Origin: Frankiaceae bacterium
GTDB lineage: Bacteria > Actinomycetota > Actinomycetes > JAFAQI01
Assembly: GCA_030840545.1 (NCBI GenBank)
Contig: JAVEEH010000124.1
Span: forward strand, 1 to 7,617
Direction: 5' to 3'
Length of the DNA stretch: 7,617 nucleotides
Shown here: piece after piece, positions 1 to 5,305 of the stretch
Layout: each line of letters opens with the position of its first letter
Position numbering within the stretch: position 1 is the stretch's first letter
Position numbers and translations under genes: made by a program
Notes under the pieces: generated by a model
The model's database searches: none
Told to the model about the DNA's origin: nothing
Seen by the model: only the letters and a program-made list of their open reading frames with translations

Positions 1-3
1 TCT

Positions 4-27
4 GACAGCAGCGAACGGCCGGCTGTC
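4..27 (-). terminator. Possible terminator hairpin at the end of pduO
   Basis: GACAGC (4-9) and GCTGTC (22-27) are a perfect 6-bp inverted repeat. Two further pairs (11-12 with 19-20) follow a single mismatch. The stem begins on the last base of the stop codon region of the adenosyltransferase. There is no T-run, as is common for GC-rich actinobacterial terminators, and the window ends immediately beyond, so this is only a candidate. Confidence 0.3.
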
Positions 28-641
28 TAGCTGCGGTTGGCGTGCGGCTTCCAGGTGACGTCACCGGCCACGCCGTTGGCGACCCGCGCCAGGATGAACA
101 GCAGGTCGGACAGCCGGTTGAGATAGGTCGCCGTGACCGGGTTGGTCGCAGCGGGCTCCGCGTGCAGGAGCACCCAGGTCGAGCGCTCGGCGCGTCGCGT
201 GACGGTGCGGGCGATGTGCAGCAGCGCCGCGCCGGCACTTCCACCGGGCAGCACGAACGAGTCGAGCTTCGGCAATCCCGCGTTGTGCTCGTCGCACGCC
301 GCCTCGAGCCGCTCGACGTAGGAGTCGTCGACCCGCAGCGTCTCCCACTGCGGGTTGGGCACGATGGGCGTGCACAGGTCGGCGCCGACGTCGAAGAGGT
401 CGTTCTGCACCGACGTGAGGAGGGCGGCCACGCCGGCGTCCAATCCCCCGAGCGCGATGGCGGCGCCGATCGTGGAGTTGGCCTCGTCGACGTCGCCGTA
501 CGCCGTCACCCGCGGGTCGGTCTTCGCGACCCGGCTCATATCACCGAGCCCGGTCGTGCCGTCGTCGCCGGTCTTCGTGTAGATCCGCGTCAGGTGGACG
601 GTCGAGGACTCCGCGTCCTCGCCCCGGTGTGCACGAGCCAT
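27..641 (-). CDS. pduO: Cob(I)alamin adenosyltransferase, PduO type
   Basis: Transfers the 5'-deoxyadenosyl group of ATP to reduced cobalamin in the cytoplasm, making adenosylcobalamin for enzymes such as methylmalonyl-CoA mutase or class II ribonucleotide reductase. The 204-residue product has the family signatures in order: the N-terminal ATP-binding motif TGDDGTTG (residues 24-31) after RIYTK, YGDVDEANSTIG (48-59), the arginine-rich helix around RTVTRRAER (145-153), and YLNRLSDLLFILAR (173-186). Length is normal for a stand-alone PduO/MMAB protein. The ATG at 639-641 is the only plausible start: the valine before the conserved HLTRIY is GTC, so about 14 extra residues precede the usual N-terminus. 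There is no Shine-Dalgarno, but a TANNNT box ends 7 nt before the ATG. No other cobalamin gene is in the window. The divergent arrangement with murA matches my recollection of the Rv1314c/Rv1315 pair in Mycobacterium tuberculosis. Family call is firm; physiological client enzyme unknown. Confidence 0.95.
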   Translation of the reverse strand: MARAHRGEDAESSTVHLTRIYTKTGDDGTTGLGDMSRVAKTDPRVTAYGDVDEANSTIGAAIALGGLDAGVAALLTSVQNDLFDVGADLCTPIVPNPQWETLRVDDSYVERLEAACDEHNAGLPKLDSFVLPGGSAGAALLHIARTVTRRAERSTWVLLHAEPAATNPVTATYLNRLSDLLFILARVANGVAGDVTWKPHANRS

Positions 642-648
642 GCCCGCG

Positions 649-654
649 ACACTA
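649..654 (-). promoter_or_regulatory. -10 box TAGTGT of pduO, leaderless spacing
   Basis: Read on the minus strand, TAGTGT (654 to 649) fits the actinobacterial TANNNT -10 consensus and is followed by exactly 7 nt before the ATG at 641. That places the transcription start on or next to the A of the start codon. No convincing -35 hexamer lies 16-19 bp upstream. The same hexamer with the same 7-nt spacing occurs before the minus-strand exopeptidase gene (5289-5294). Confidence 0.5.
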
Positions 655-670
655 CTGGGGACTTCCCGCC

Positions 671-676
671 TACGAT
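671..676 (+). promoter_or_regulatory. -10 box TACGAT of murA, leaderless spacing
   Basis: TACGAT fits TANNNT and is followed by 6 nt before the GTG at 683, so transcription would begin at about the start codon. There is no Shine-Dalgarno between them. A GACA-containing stretch at 646-651 is a poor -35 candidate with a 19-bp spacer. This box and the pduO -10 lie back to back within the 41-bp divergent gap, so the two promoters probably compete. Confidence 0.5.
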
Positions 677-682
677 CGCTTT

Positions 683-1948
683 GTGGAGACGTTCGAGGTC
701 ACCGGTGGCGCGCGCCTCGCCGGTGACGTGACCGTCACCGGAGCGAAGAACAGCGTGCTCAAGGTGATGGCCGCAGCCCTGCTCGCCGAGGGGACGACGA
801 CGCTGTCGCGAGTGCCGGACATCATCGACGTGCCGATCATGAGCGAGATCCTGCGTGAGCTCGGTGCGGAGGTGACGGGGCACGCGCCCGAGGTCGCTAT
901 CACCGTGCCCGCCCAGATCGGTCATATCGCCGACTACGAGCACGTACGGCGGATCCGCGGGTCGGTGTGCGTGCTGGGCCCGCTGCTGGCTCGGGCCGGC
1001 CGGGCGAAGGTGGCGCTCCCCGGTGGCGACGCGATCGGCTCCCGGGCGCTCGACCTGCACGTCATGGGGCTGGAGCGGCTCGGCGCGAGCTTCGACAACG
1101 CTCACGGTTATCTGATCGCCGAGGCCGCGAAGCTCGCGGGCGCGCAGATGTCGCTCGACTTCCCGAGCGTCGGAGCGACCGAGAACATCATGATGGCGGC
1201 GGTGCTCGCCGAGGGCTCGACCGTCATCGACAACGCGGCCCGTGAGCCCGAGATCGTCGACCTCTGCGAGATGCTCATCGCGATGGGCGCCCGCATCGAC
1301 GGCGTCGGCACGTCGACGCTCGAGATCGAGGGTGTCGAGTCGCTGCACCCCAGCCATCACGATGTCGTCCCGGATCGCATCGTGGCCGGGACGTTCGCCT
1401 TTGCCGCGGCGATGACGCGAGGCGACATCGGTGTGCACGGTGCGCGCCCCGAGCATCTCGAGCTGGCCCTCGACAAGTTGGTGCAGGCCGGCGCCGTGGT
1501 CGCGCAAACCGACGATGGGTTTCGCGTGCGCTGCGATGACCGCCCTCGCGCCGTCGACTTCGTGACGCTGCCCTACCCCGGCTTCCCCACGGATCTGCAA
1601 CCGATGGCCATCGCCCTCAACGCGATCGCCGACGGGGCCGCGTTCGTCACCGAGAACATCTTCGAGGGCCGGTTCATGTTCATCGACGAGCTGTTGCGGC
1701 TCGGCGCCGACGTGCGGACCGACGGTCACCACGCGATCGTGCGTGGCCGCGAGCGGCTGTCCGGTGCTCCGGTTCGGGCGACGGACATCAGGGCCGGCGC
1801 CGCGTTGGTGCTGGCCGGGCTCGTCGCCGACGGGGTGACCAGCGTGGCCGACGTGCAGCATGTCGATCGCGGTTACCAGCAGTTCGTGGAGGCGCTGCAG
1901 GGTCTCGGCGCGACCATCGTGCGACGCGTGGACGAAACGCTCATCTAG
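683..1948 (+). CDS. murA: UDP-N-acetylglucosamine 1-carboxyvinyltransferase (MurA)
   Basis: Catalyses the first committed step of peptidoglycan synthesis, adding enolpyruvate from phosphoenolpyruvate to UDP-GlcNAc in the cytoplasm. The GTG at 683 gives 421 residues, the usual family length, and starts right at the conserved FEVTGG. An upstream in-frame ATG at 629 would add 18 residues with no homology to the family and would overlap the divergent gene. Visible motifs are GAKN with Lys22-Asn23 (substrate contacts), the catalytic loop LPGGDAIG, the FPTDLQP segment holding the general-base aspartate, and the DIRAGAALVLAG segment with the conserved arginine near the C-terminus. In the loop, residue 116 (codon 1028-1030, GAC) is aspartate where Escherichia coli has Cys115, the residue fosfomycin alkylates. 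Aspartate at this place is known from mycobacteria and gives an active, fosfomycin-insensitive enzyme. Codon use matches the neighbours and the gene is intact. Confidence 0.98.
   Translation: METFEVTGGARLAGDVTVTGAKNSVLKVMAAALLAEGTTTLSRVPDIIDVPIMSEILRELGAEVTGHAPEVAITVPAQIGHIADYEHVRRIRGSVCVLGPLLARAGRAKVALPGGDAIGSRALDLHVMGLERLGASFDNAHGYLIAEAAKLAGAQMSLDFPSVGATENIMMAAVLAEGSTVIDNAAREPEIVDLCEMLIAMGARIDGVGTSTLEIEGVESLHPSHHDVVPDRIVAGTFAFAAAMTRGDIGVHGARPEHLELALDKLVQAGAVVAQTDDGFRVRCDDRPRAVDFVTLPYPGFPTDLQPMAIALNAIADGAAFVTENIFEGRFMFIDELLRLGADVRTDGHHAIVRGRERLSGAPVRATDIRAGAALVLAGLVADGVTSVADVQHVDRGYQQFVEALQGLGATIVRRVDETLI
698..741 (+). repeat. Competing inverted repeats in the first codons of murA
   Basis: GTCACCGG occurs at 698-705 and again within 733-741. 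The segment CCGGTGACG at 720-728 is complementary to both. It pairs with the second copy as a 9-bp perfect stem with a TGAC loop (729-732), or with the first copy as an 8-bp stem enclosing a 10-bp palindrome (707-716). Only one pairing can form at a time. The two GTCACCGG copies encode the repeated peptide Val-Thr-Gly, so the repeat may be only a by-product of coding. Confidence 0.5.
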
Positions 1949-1967
1949 CTCGGTTCGCGGCGCTTCG
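1933..1967 (+). terminator. Weak hairpin over the murA stop codon
   Basis: CGAA-A-CGC (1933-1940) can pair with GCG-C-TTCG (1960-1967), giving seven pairs around one A-C mismatch. The 19-nt loop contains the murA stop codon. No T-run follows. The large loop and mismatch make this a weak terminator candidate. Confidence 0.2.
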
Positions 1968-2027
1968 GACAGATTGCCCTTACTGATTTGTGCGGCGTGG
2001 CAACCATCTGGCCTCTGCCTGCGTCCA

Positions 2028-2057
2028 TACCTTGTAACGGCAGAGACAGATGGGAGA
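2028..2057 (+). promoter_or_regulatory. Possible promoter and ribosome binding site of the STAS gene
   Basis: In the 115-bp gap after murA, TACCTT (2028-2033) fits the TANNNT -10 consensus and would give a leader of roughly 24 nt. That leader carries a clear Shine-Dalgarno, GGGAGA at 2052-2057, 6 nt before the ATG at 2064. No good -35 is visible. The ribosome binding site is the stronger part of this call, and it sets this gene apart from the leaderless starts elsewhere in the window. Confidence 0.35.
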
Positions 2058-2063
2058 GCTGCG

Positions 2064-2408
2064 ATGGATGTCCGGGTTATCTGCCCGGGGTCTGCTCTGG
2101 CTCTGACCGGGCGCCTCGGAGCCGCGACGGTTGCCGATGCGCGGGCTGCCCTCAGCGAGGCAGCCGACTCCGGCAGCGGCGACCTCTACGTCGACCTGCA
2201 CGGGGTCGAGCTGGTCGACGCGACCGGCCTCGGACTTCTCGTGGGCACGCACCGCCGAGCTGACCGTCTCGGCCGCCGGCTGGTGCTCCAGCGAGTGCCC
2301 GAGCGCATCGAGCGCTTGCTGCTGGCGACCCGTCTCCATCGGGTGCTGGTCGTCGACCGCGCCGCTGCCGATGTCAGCGTGGAGCTCGACCACCCGATCT
2401 CCGCCTGA
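2064..2408 (+). CDS. STAS-domain protein, anti-anti-sigma factor (SpoIIAA/RsbV) like
   Basis: A 114-residue single-domain cytoplasmic protein of the length of SpoIIAA/RsbV anti-sigma factor antagonists. The core signature is VDLHGVELVDATGLGLLVG, close to the family pattern in which a D-S-S/T-G loop caps the helix after the central strand. In SpoIIAA the second serine of that loop is phosphorylated by the partner kinase/anti-sigma factor. Here a threonine sits at that place (D-A-T-G), so phosphorylation control is possible but not shown. The chosen ATG at 2064 has a good Shine-Dalgarno, and the domain starts directly after it; the reading frame upstream is open but not STAS-like. No anti-sigma kinase, phosphatase or sigma factor is nearby, so partners must be encoded elsewhere. 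It follows murA after 115 bp and converges on the cupredoxin gene. The family call is good; the pathway is unknown. Confidence 0.88.
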   Translation: MDVRVICPGSALALTGRLGAATVADARAALSEAADSGSGDLYVDLHGVELVDATGLGLLVGTHRRADRLGRRLVLQRVPERIERLLLATRLHRVLVVDRAAADVSVELDHPISA

Positions 2409-2419
2409 GGCGACGACCG

Positions 2420-2433
2420 GCCAGGTCACTGGC
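2420..2433. terminator. Small hairpin between convergent genes
   Basis: GCCAG (2420-2424) and CTGGC (2429-2433) form a perfect 5-bp stem with a GTCA loop, plus a possible G-T pair outside it. It lies in the 25-bp gap between the STAS stop codon and the stop codon of the minus-strand cupredoxin gene, so one symmetric element could serve both. It is short and has no T-run. Confidence 0.3.
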
Positions 2434-3057
2434 TCAGGTCACGTGGACCGTGCCGGTCATCCAGTGATGGAACGAGCACATGAACCCGAAGTCGCCCCGG
2501 TAGAAGAACGACACCGACCGGCTGGAGCCACTCGGCATCGTCCCCGTGCCGGTGAAGCCCCCGTGCTGCGGGTCGAACGTGTGTGAGACCGCAGTGGTGT
2601 TCGTGACCTTTACCGTGCCGCCGCACTGGATCGTGACACTGGTCGCGCTGAACTTGTAGGGCTGCGCCGGATGGGTGGGGTCGTCCTGCATCGACACACT
2701 GGTGCTGTGCGAGTTGGCCGTGCACCGGGAGGGGCTCGCGGTCGTCCTCGTGGGTTTCGGCCGAGGTGCAGGAGTCGTCGGGTGCGTCGGCCGCGACGAT
2801 GACGTGGCCGGGCCGGCACTGGTCATCGTCGTCGAAGGGCTCGGATCGGTGCTCTGACCTGGGTGTCCGCCATGGCGGTGGTGATGTGTCGAGGTCGTGG
2901 TGGTGGGCGACGGGTGTGTGCCGGTGGTGGTAGTGACCACCGGCAGCGACGGTTGCCCGATCGATGGCGCCGCCGAGCCGCCACCACAGGCCGCGGGCAC
3001 GACAAGTGCAATGGCCACGGCAAGGGTGCTCCCAAGCTTGGAGCGCGGTGTGCGCAT
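2434..3057 (-). CDS. Secreted cupredoxin (amicyanin/plastocyanin-like), probable lipoprotein
   Basis: A 207-residue exported protein in three parts. Residues 1-24 are a basic-hydrophobic signal peptide ending VVPAAC followed by GGGS. Cys24 is a likely lipidation site, although Pro at -3 is atypical for a lipobox. Residues about 30-110 are a low-complexity Thr/Pro/Ser linker with a histidine cluster (His58, 59, 60, 62, 65). The C-terminal domain (about 112-207) is a small cupredoxin with type 1 copper ligands His159 (VSHTF) and, in one loop, Cys194, His197 and Met200. The C-x2-H-x2-M spacing is that of amicyanin rather than plastocyanin (C-x2-H-x4-M). Cys112 and Cys145 could form a disulfide. 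Likely role: an electron-transfer or copper-binding protein on the outer face of the membrane; its redox partner is not in the window. The ATG at 3057 has a GGGGG ribosome binding site about 5 nt upstream. It is separated from mntP by a hairpin-rich gap. Confidence 0.88.
   Translation of the reverse strand: MRTPRSKLGSTLAVAIALVVPAACGGGSAAPSIGQPSLPVVTTTTGTHPSPTTTTSTHHHRHGGHPGQSTDPSPSTTMTSAGPATSSSRPTHPTTPAPRPKPTRTTASPSRCTANSHSTSVSMQDDPTHPAQPYKFSATSVTIQCGGTVKVTNTTAVSHTFDPQHGGFTGTGTMPSGSSRSVSFFYRGDFGFMCSFHHWMTGTVHVT
2728..2952 (-). repeat. Low-complexity Thr/Pro/His linker
   Basis: Residues 36-110 of the cupredoxin precursor consist mostly of Thr, Pro and Ser, with runs such as TTTT and a histidine cluster HHHRHGGH at 2863-2886. 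Such linkers are typical of actinobacterial surface proteins, spanning cell-wall material. The histidines could bind metal, which is an inference. Confidence 0.7.
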
Positions 3058-3136
3058 GTGGCCCCCGTCACGCCGGCGTGCCCGTCGTTGTCTCCACGGG
3101 CGCCATCCGGCGATGGTTCAGGTCGAGCGCGACAGG
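3058..3136. promoter_or_regulatory. Hairpin-rich gap between mntP and the cupredoxin gene
   Basis: This 79-bp gap contains three inverted repeats. In minus-strand order after the mntP stop they are CCATC/GATGG (3103-3107 with 3112-3116, CGGC loop), GCCCGT/ACGGGC (3080-3085 with 3096-3101, 10-nt loop), and a perfect 12-bp palindrome CACGCCGGCGTG (3069-3080) ending 11 bp before the cupredoxin ATG. The first two could end transcription of mntP. The palindrome could be a repressor site or part of a leader structure. No clear -10 box for the cupredoxin gene is visible in the gap. Confidence 0.45.
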
Positions 3137-3694
3137 TCAGTGCAGCAGGCGCTCGATCAGCAGAACGGCACCGAGCACGATCAGCGCAACGCCGGCCAAC
3201 TGCTCAGCCGAGTCGCGGAATCGCGCAGACAGCTTCGCGCCGACGCGGAACCCGAGCTGAGCGACCAGGAACGCCTGCACTCCGATGGCGATGAGGACCG
3301 GCACCACGGGCACCCGCAGGAGCCCGAGAGTGAATCCGATCGCCAGCTCGTCGAGGCTGACACTCAGTCCGAGCAACAGCAGGGCGACCCCACGCGCACC
3401 GGCCAGTCGAGCCGCTCGCTCGCCCTCCTCGCTGTCCTGGTGCAGGAGCGTGTAGGCACCGAAGGCCATCAGGATGCCGATGGCGATGTAGTCGGCGGCG
3501 GCCCCGAGCGCGTGCCCCAGTGGACCGCCCAGGAGCAACCCCACCGCTGGGGTGCCCCCCTCGAACACGGCGAAGACCAGGCTGAACCGCAGCTGCCGGC
3601 GGCGGCTCATGGCAGTCATGCCAACAGCGGCGGCCACCGCGAACGTGTCCAGTGCGAGCGGCAGGATCAGTCCGACAACACGAAGGACCGTCAT
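3137..3694 (-). CDS. mntP: Manganese efflux pump, MntP family
   Basis: A 185-residue polytopic membrane protein of normal MntP length. Members export Mn(II) across the cytoplasmic membrane and relieve manganese toxicity. About six hydrophobic segments can be followed. The internal two-fold repeat is marked by LPLALDTFAVAAAVG near the N-terminus (Asp16, equivalent to the conserved Asp16 of E. coli MntP) and LLGLSVSLDELAIGFTLG (Asp115) in the second half. Glu45 in FAVFEGG is a further acidic residue within the first half. The central loop (about 86-100) is charged and cytosolic-looking. The ATG at 3694 lies 15 bp after the stop codon of the exopeptidase gene and is probably co-transcribed with it. 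A GGGAG lies in that gap but about 9 nt or more upstream. I see no yybP-ykoY manganese riboswitch, although there is little room for one. Substrate is inferred from family; other divalent metals are possible. Confidence 0.88.
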   Translation of the reverse strand: MTVLRVVGLILPLALDTFAVAAAVGMTAMSRRRQLRFSLVFAVFEGGTPAVGLLLGGPLGHALGAAADYIAIGILMAFGAYTLLHQDSEEGERAARLAGARGVALLLLGLSVSLDELAIGFTLGLLRVPVVPVLIAIGVQAFLVAQLGFRVGAKLSARFRDSAEQLAGVALIVLGAVLLIERLLH

Positions 3695-3698
3695 GCCT

Positions 3699-3708
3699 GG
3701 GAGCTCCC
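3699..3708. repeat. Palindrome GGGAGCTCCC between exopeptidase and mntP
   Basis: A perfect 10-bp palindrome lies in the 15-bp gap between the exopeptidase stop and the mntP ATG. It contains the only Shine-Dalgarno-like sequence for mntP, so folding or protein binding there could limit mntP translation. It may be chance in GC-rich DNA. Confidence 0.4.
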
Positions 3709-3709
3709 G

Positions 3710-5281
3710 TCAGGGACGGATGGCGGGGAGCGCCGGCGCCGCGGGTGACTGCGTGCTCGCGGCATGCGGCGGCACCGGGTCGGGGAGCGGCTTGCACAGG
3801 TAGTCCGCTCCGTTCCACCGTTTCCGCGCCGGTCGCTTGCCGGTGGCGAGGTACGACGCGATCCGGTTGTCGACACAAGCGTCACCGGAGAGCGTGTCGG
3901 CATGCGTCGCACCGCCGGGCTCGGCGATCAGGCTCGAGTGCGGGAACAGGTGACGAGCGACGAGGCTGCCGGAGTAGGGCGTGGCGGCGTCGAGCGTCTC
4001 GTCGACGAGAAGCACGCTCGGAACCCGACCACCACGGATCTTCACGGGGGCGTGCGACGGCGCGTGCCAGTAGAGGCACGGCGCGTTGAACCACACGTTG
4101 TCCCAGGTGAGGAACGGCGCCTTGGCATAGACACGGTCGTTGTCGGCCTTCCAGCGGCGCCACGTGCCCGGCCACGGTGCGTCCGTGCACTGCACGGCGG
4201 AGTAGACCGCGAAGCTGTTGTCGTCGCCCGGTCCGTTGAACGCGACATAGAACGACAGCACCGACTGCCAGTCGTTGTGGTGCACGTAGCCGGCGAAGTC
4301 ATCGCCGAGCTCGAGCCAGGTGCTGCGGTAGTAGCCCGCATACAGGAACGAGTCGGTCCACTCGTCCGGCCCCAGCTTGCCGCCGGCCGGATGCCGGGCG
4401 AGCTTGTTCAGGACGGAGTACCAGAGCTTCTGCACCGCTTTCTCGGTGGTGCCGAGGTGATAGCGGCTGTGGTACTTCGCGACCCACTTGAACCAGATCC
4501 TCGAGTTGCGGTCGAACGCACGGTCCTGGTCGAGGTTGGCGGCGTACCAGACCCGATGCGGGTCGACGGTGCTGTCGAGCACCATGCGCTTGATGTGCGT
4601 CGGGAACAGCGAGGAGAACACCTGACCGAGGTAGGTGCCGTAGGAGAAGCCGTAGTAGCTGATCTTGCTGACGCCCAGGGCGCGACGGATCTGGTTCATG
4701 TCGCGGGCCACGTCCGCGGTGCTCATGTGCTGGATCAGGTCGGGATGCTTCGCTTGGCACTGGTCCGCGTAATGCTTCGACCGCCGTTTCCACACCGACA
4801 CGAGATGGGCGGTTCGCGGGCGATAGTCCGGGCGGTTGACGTGAAAGTAGTTGGGGACGCAGCGCAGTGCCGGCCTGCTGTCGCCGACGCCACGCGGGTC
4901 GAACCCGATCCAGTCGAACTGGCCCCCGACGGTGCCCGGCACGGAGTCACCGAGGGTTGCATAGCTCAGTCCGGCTGCGCCCGGGCCGCCCGGGTTGACC
5001 AGGATGACGCCTTGGTAACGAGCCGCGGACGAGGTGTGCTTCACGCGCGAGACGGCGAGCTTGATGTGCTTGCCGTTCGGGTGCGCATAGTCCAGCGGCA
5101 CCGACAGGAAGCCGCACTGTGCGCCGCGGCTGCTCAAGCCCGGGTCGTTGCAGCCGCCGAAGCTGATGCTCGCGGCCGCGCTCGATCGGGTCGCGTTCTT
5201 CGCGGCAGCCGTGACCGGCAGCCCGGTCGTCAGAGTGGCGAACACGACACCCACGCCGAGGACGGCGGTCACCTTCTTCAT
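3710..5281 (-). CDS. Secreted alpha/beta-hydrolase serine exopeptidase (S33, tripeptidyl-aminopeptidase like)
   Basis: A 523-residue precursor with an N-terminal Sec signal peptide (MKKVTAVLGV..., hydrophobic core to about 20, cleavage near TAAA-K, 25-28). It belongs to the actinobacterial group of tripeptidyl aminopeptidase/SlpD-SlpE-like S33 hydrolases that remove short N-terminal peptides from proteins outside the cell. Motifs in order: NPGGPG oxyanion-hole motif (96-101), DWIGFDPRGVGDS (123-135), nucleophile GFSYGT with Ser213, and the C-terminal TAP-like lid/core with Asp431 (ETLDAATPY) and His460 (GGATHAD). Eight cysteines (44, 56, 141, 175, 365, 402, 469, 496) suggest up to four disulfides, fitting an exported protein. 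The tail (501-523) is Pro/Ala rich. The ATG at 5281 is chosen because the signal peptide starts there; longer in-frame starts run into the divergent nucS. Lipase or esterase activity cannot be excluded from sequence. Confidence 0.9.
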   Translation of the reverse strand: MKKVTAVLGVGVVFATLTTGLPVTAAAKNATRSSAAASISFGGCNDPGLSSRGAQCGFLSVPLDYAHPNGKHIKLAVSRVKHTSSAARYQGVILVNPGGPGAAGLSYATLGDSVPGTVGGQFDWIGFDPRGVGDSRPALRCVPNYFHVNRPDYRPRTAHLVSVWKRRSKHYADQCQAKHPDLIQHMSTADVARDMNQIRRALGVSKISYYGFSYGTYLGQVFSSLFPTHIKRMVLDSTVDPHRVWYAANLDQDRAFDRNSRIWFKWVAKYHSRYHLGTTEKAVQKLWYSVLNKLARHPAGGKLGPDEWTDSFLYAGYYRSTWLELGDDFAGYVHHNDWQSVLSFYVAFNGPGDDNSFAVYSAVQCTDAPWPGTWRRWKADNDRVYAKAPFLTWDNVWFNAPCLYWHAPSHAPVKIRGGRVPSVLLVDETLDAATPYSGSLVARHLFPHSSLIAEPGGATHADTLSGDACVDNRIASYLATGKRPARKRWNGADYLCKPLPDPVPPHAASTQSPAAPALPAIRP

Positions 5282-5288
5282 GGTTTCG

Positions 5289-5294
5289 ACACTA
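5289..5294 (-). promoter_or_regulatory. -10 box TAGTGT of the exopeptidase gene, leaderless spacing
   Basis: On the minus strand TAGTGT (5294 to 5289) is followed by 7 nt and the ATG at 5281. ATGACA (5319 to 5314, inside nucS codons 3-5) matches the TTGACA -35 consensus at five of six positions with a slightly long 19-bp spacer. The hexamer shares two base pairs with the nucS -10 on the other strand. Confidence 0.5.
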
Positions 5295-5298
5295 ACCT
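5293..5298 (+). promoter_or_regulatory. -10 box TAACCT of nucS, leaderless spacing
   Basis: TAACCT fits TANNNT and lies 7 nt before the GTG at 5306, so the transcript would begin at about the start codon. No -35 resembling TTGACA occurs at the proper distance. Bases 5293-5294 are shared with the divergent -10 box of the exopeptidase gene. Confidence 0.5.
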
Positions 5299-5305
5299 CA
5301 CGGGT

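Noticed and set aside
629..682. Upstream ATG as the murA start
   Set aside because: The 18 added residues do not match MurA N-termini, would overlap the divergent pduO start, and would leave the TACGAT box inside the gene.
42..731. Plus-strand open frame opposite pduO
   Set aside because: It covers a gene with all PduO motifs on the other strand and runs into the murA start region; no recognisable domain.
590..1861. Minus-strand open frame of over 400 codons opposite murA
   Set aside because: Antisense shadow of a clearly intact murA; its translation is His/Arg/Asp-rich with no domain, as expected from high-GC third positions.
3695..3709. Manganese riboswitch upstream of mntP
   Set aside because: Only 15 bp separate mntP from the preceding stop codon and no yybP-ykoY-like sequence is visible, so there is no room for one.
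2897..3748. Plus-strand open frame across the mntP region
   Set aside because: Gln/Glu/Arg-rich shadow of MntP, whose membrane segments and acidic motifs are clear on the minus strand.
3764..5305. Very long plus-strand open frame opposite the exopeptidase gene, continuous with nucS
   Set aside because: The minus strand here encodes a complete S33 hydrolase with signal peptide and triad. The plus-strand translation is low-complexity Arg/Val/Ala-rich shadow, and NucS homology starts exactly at the GTG at 5306.
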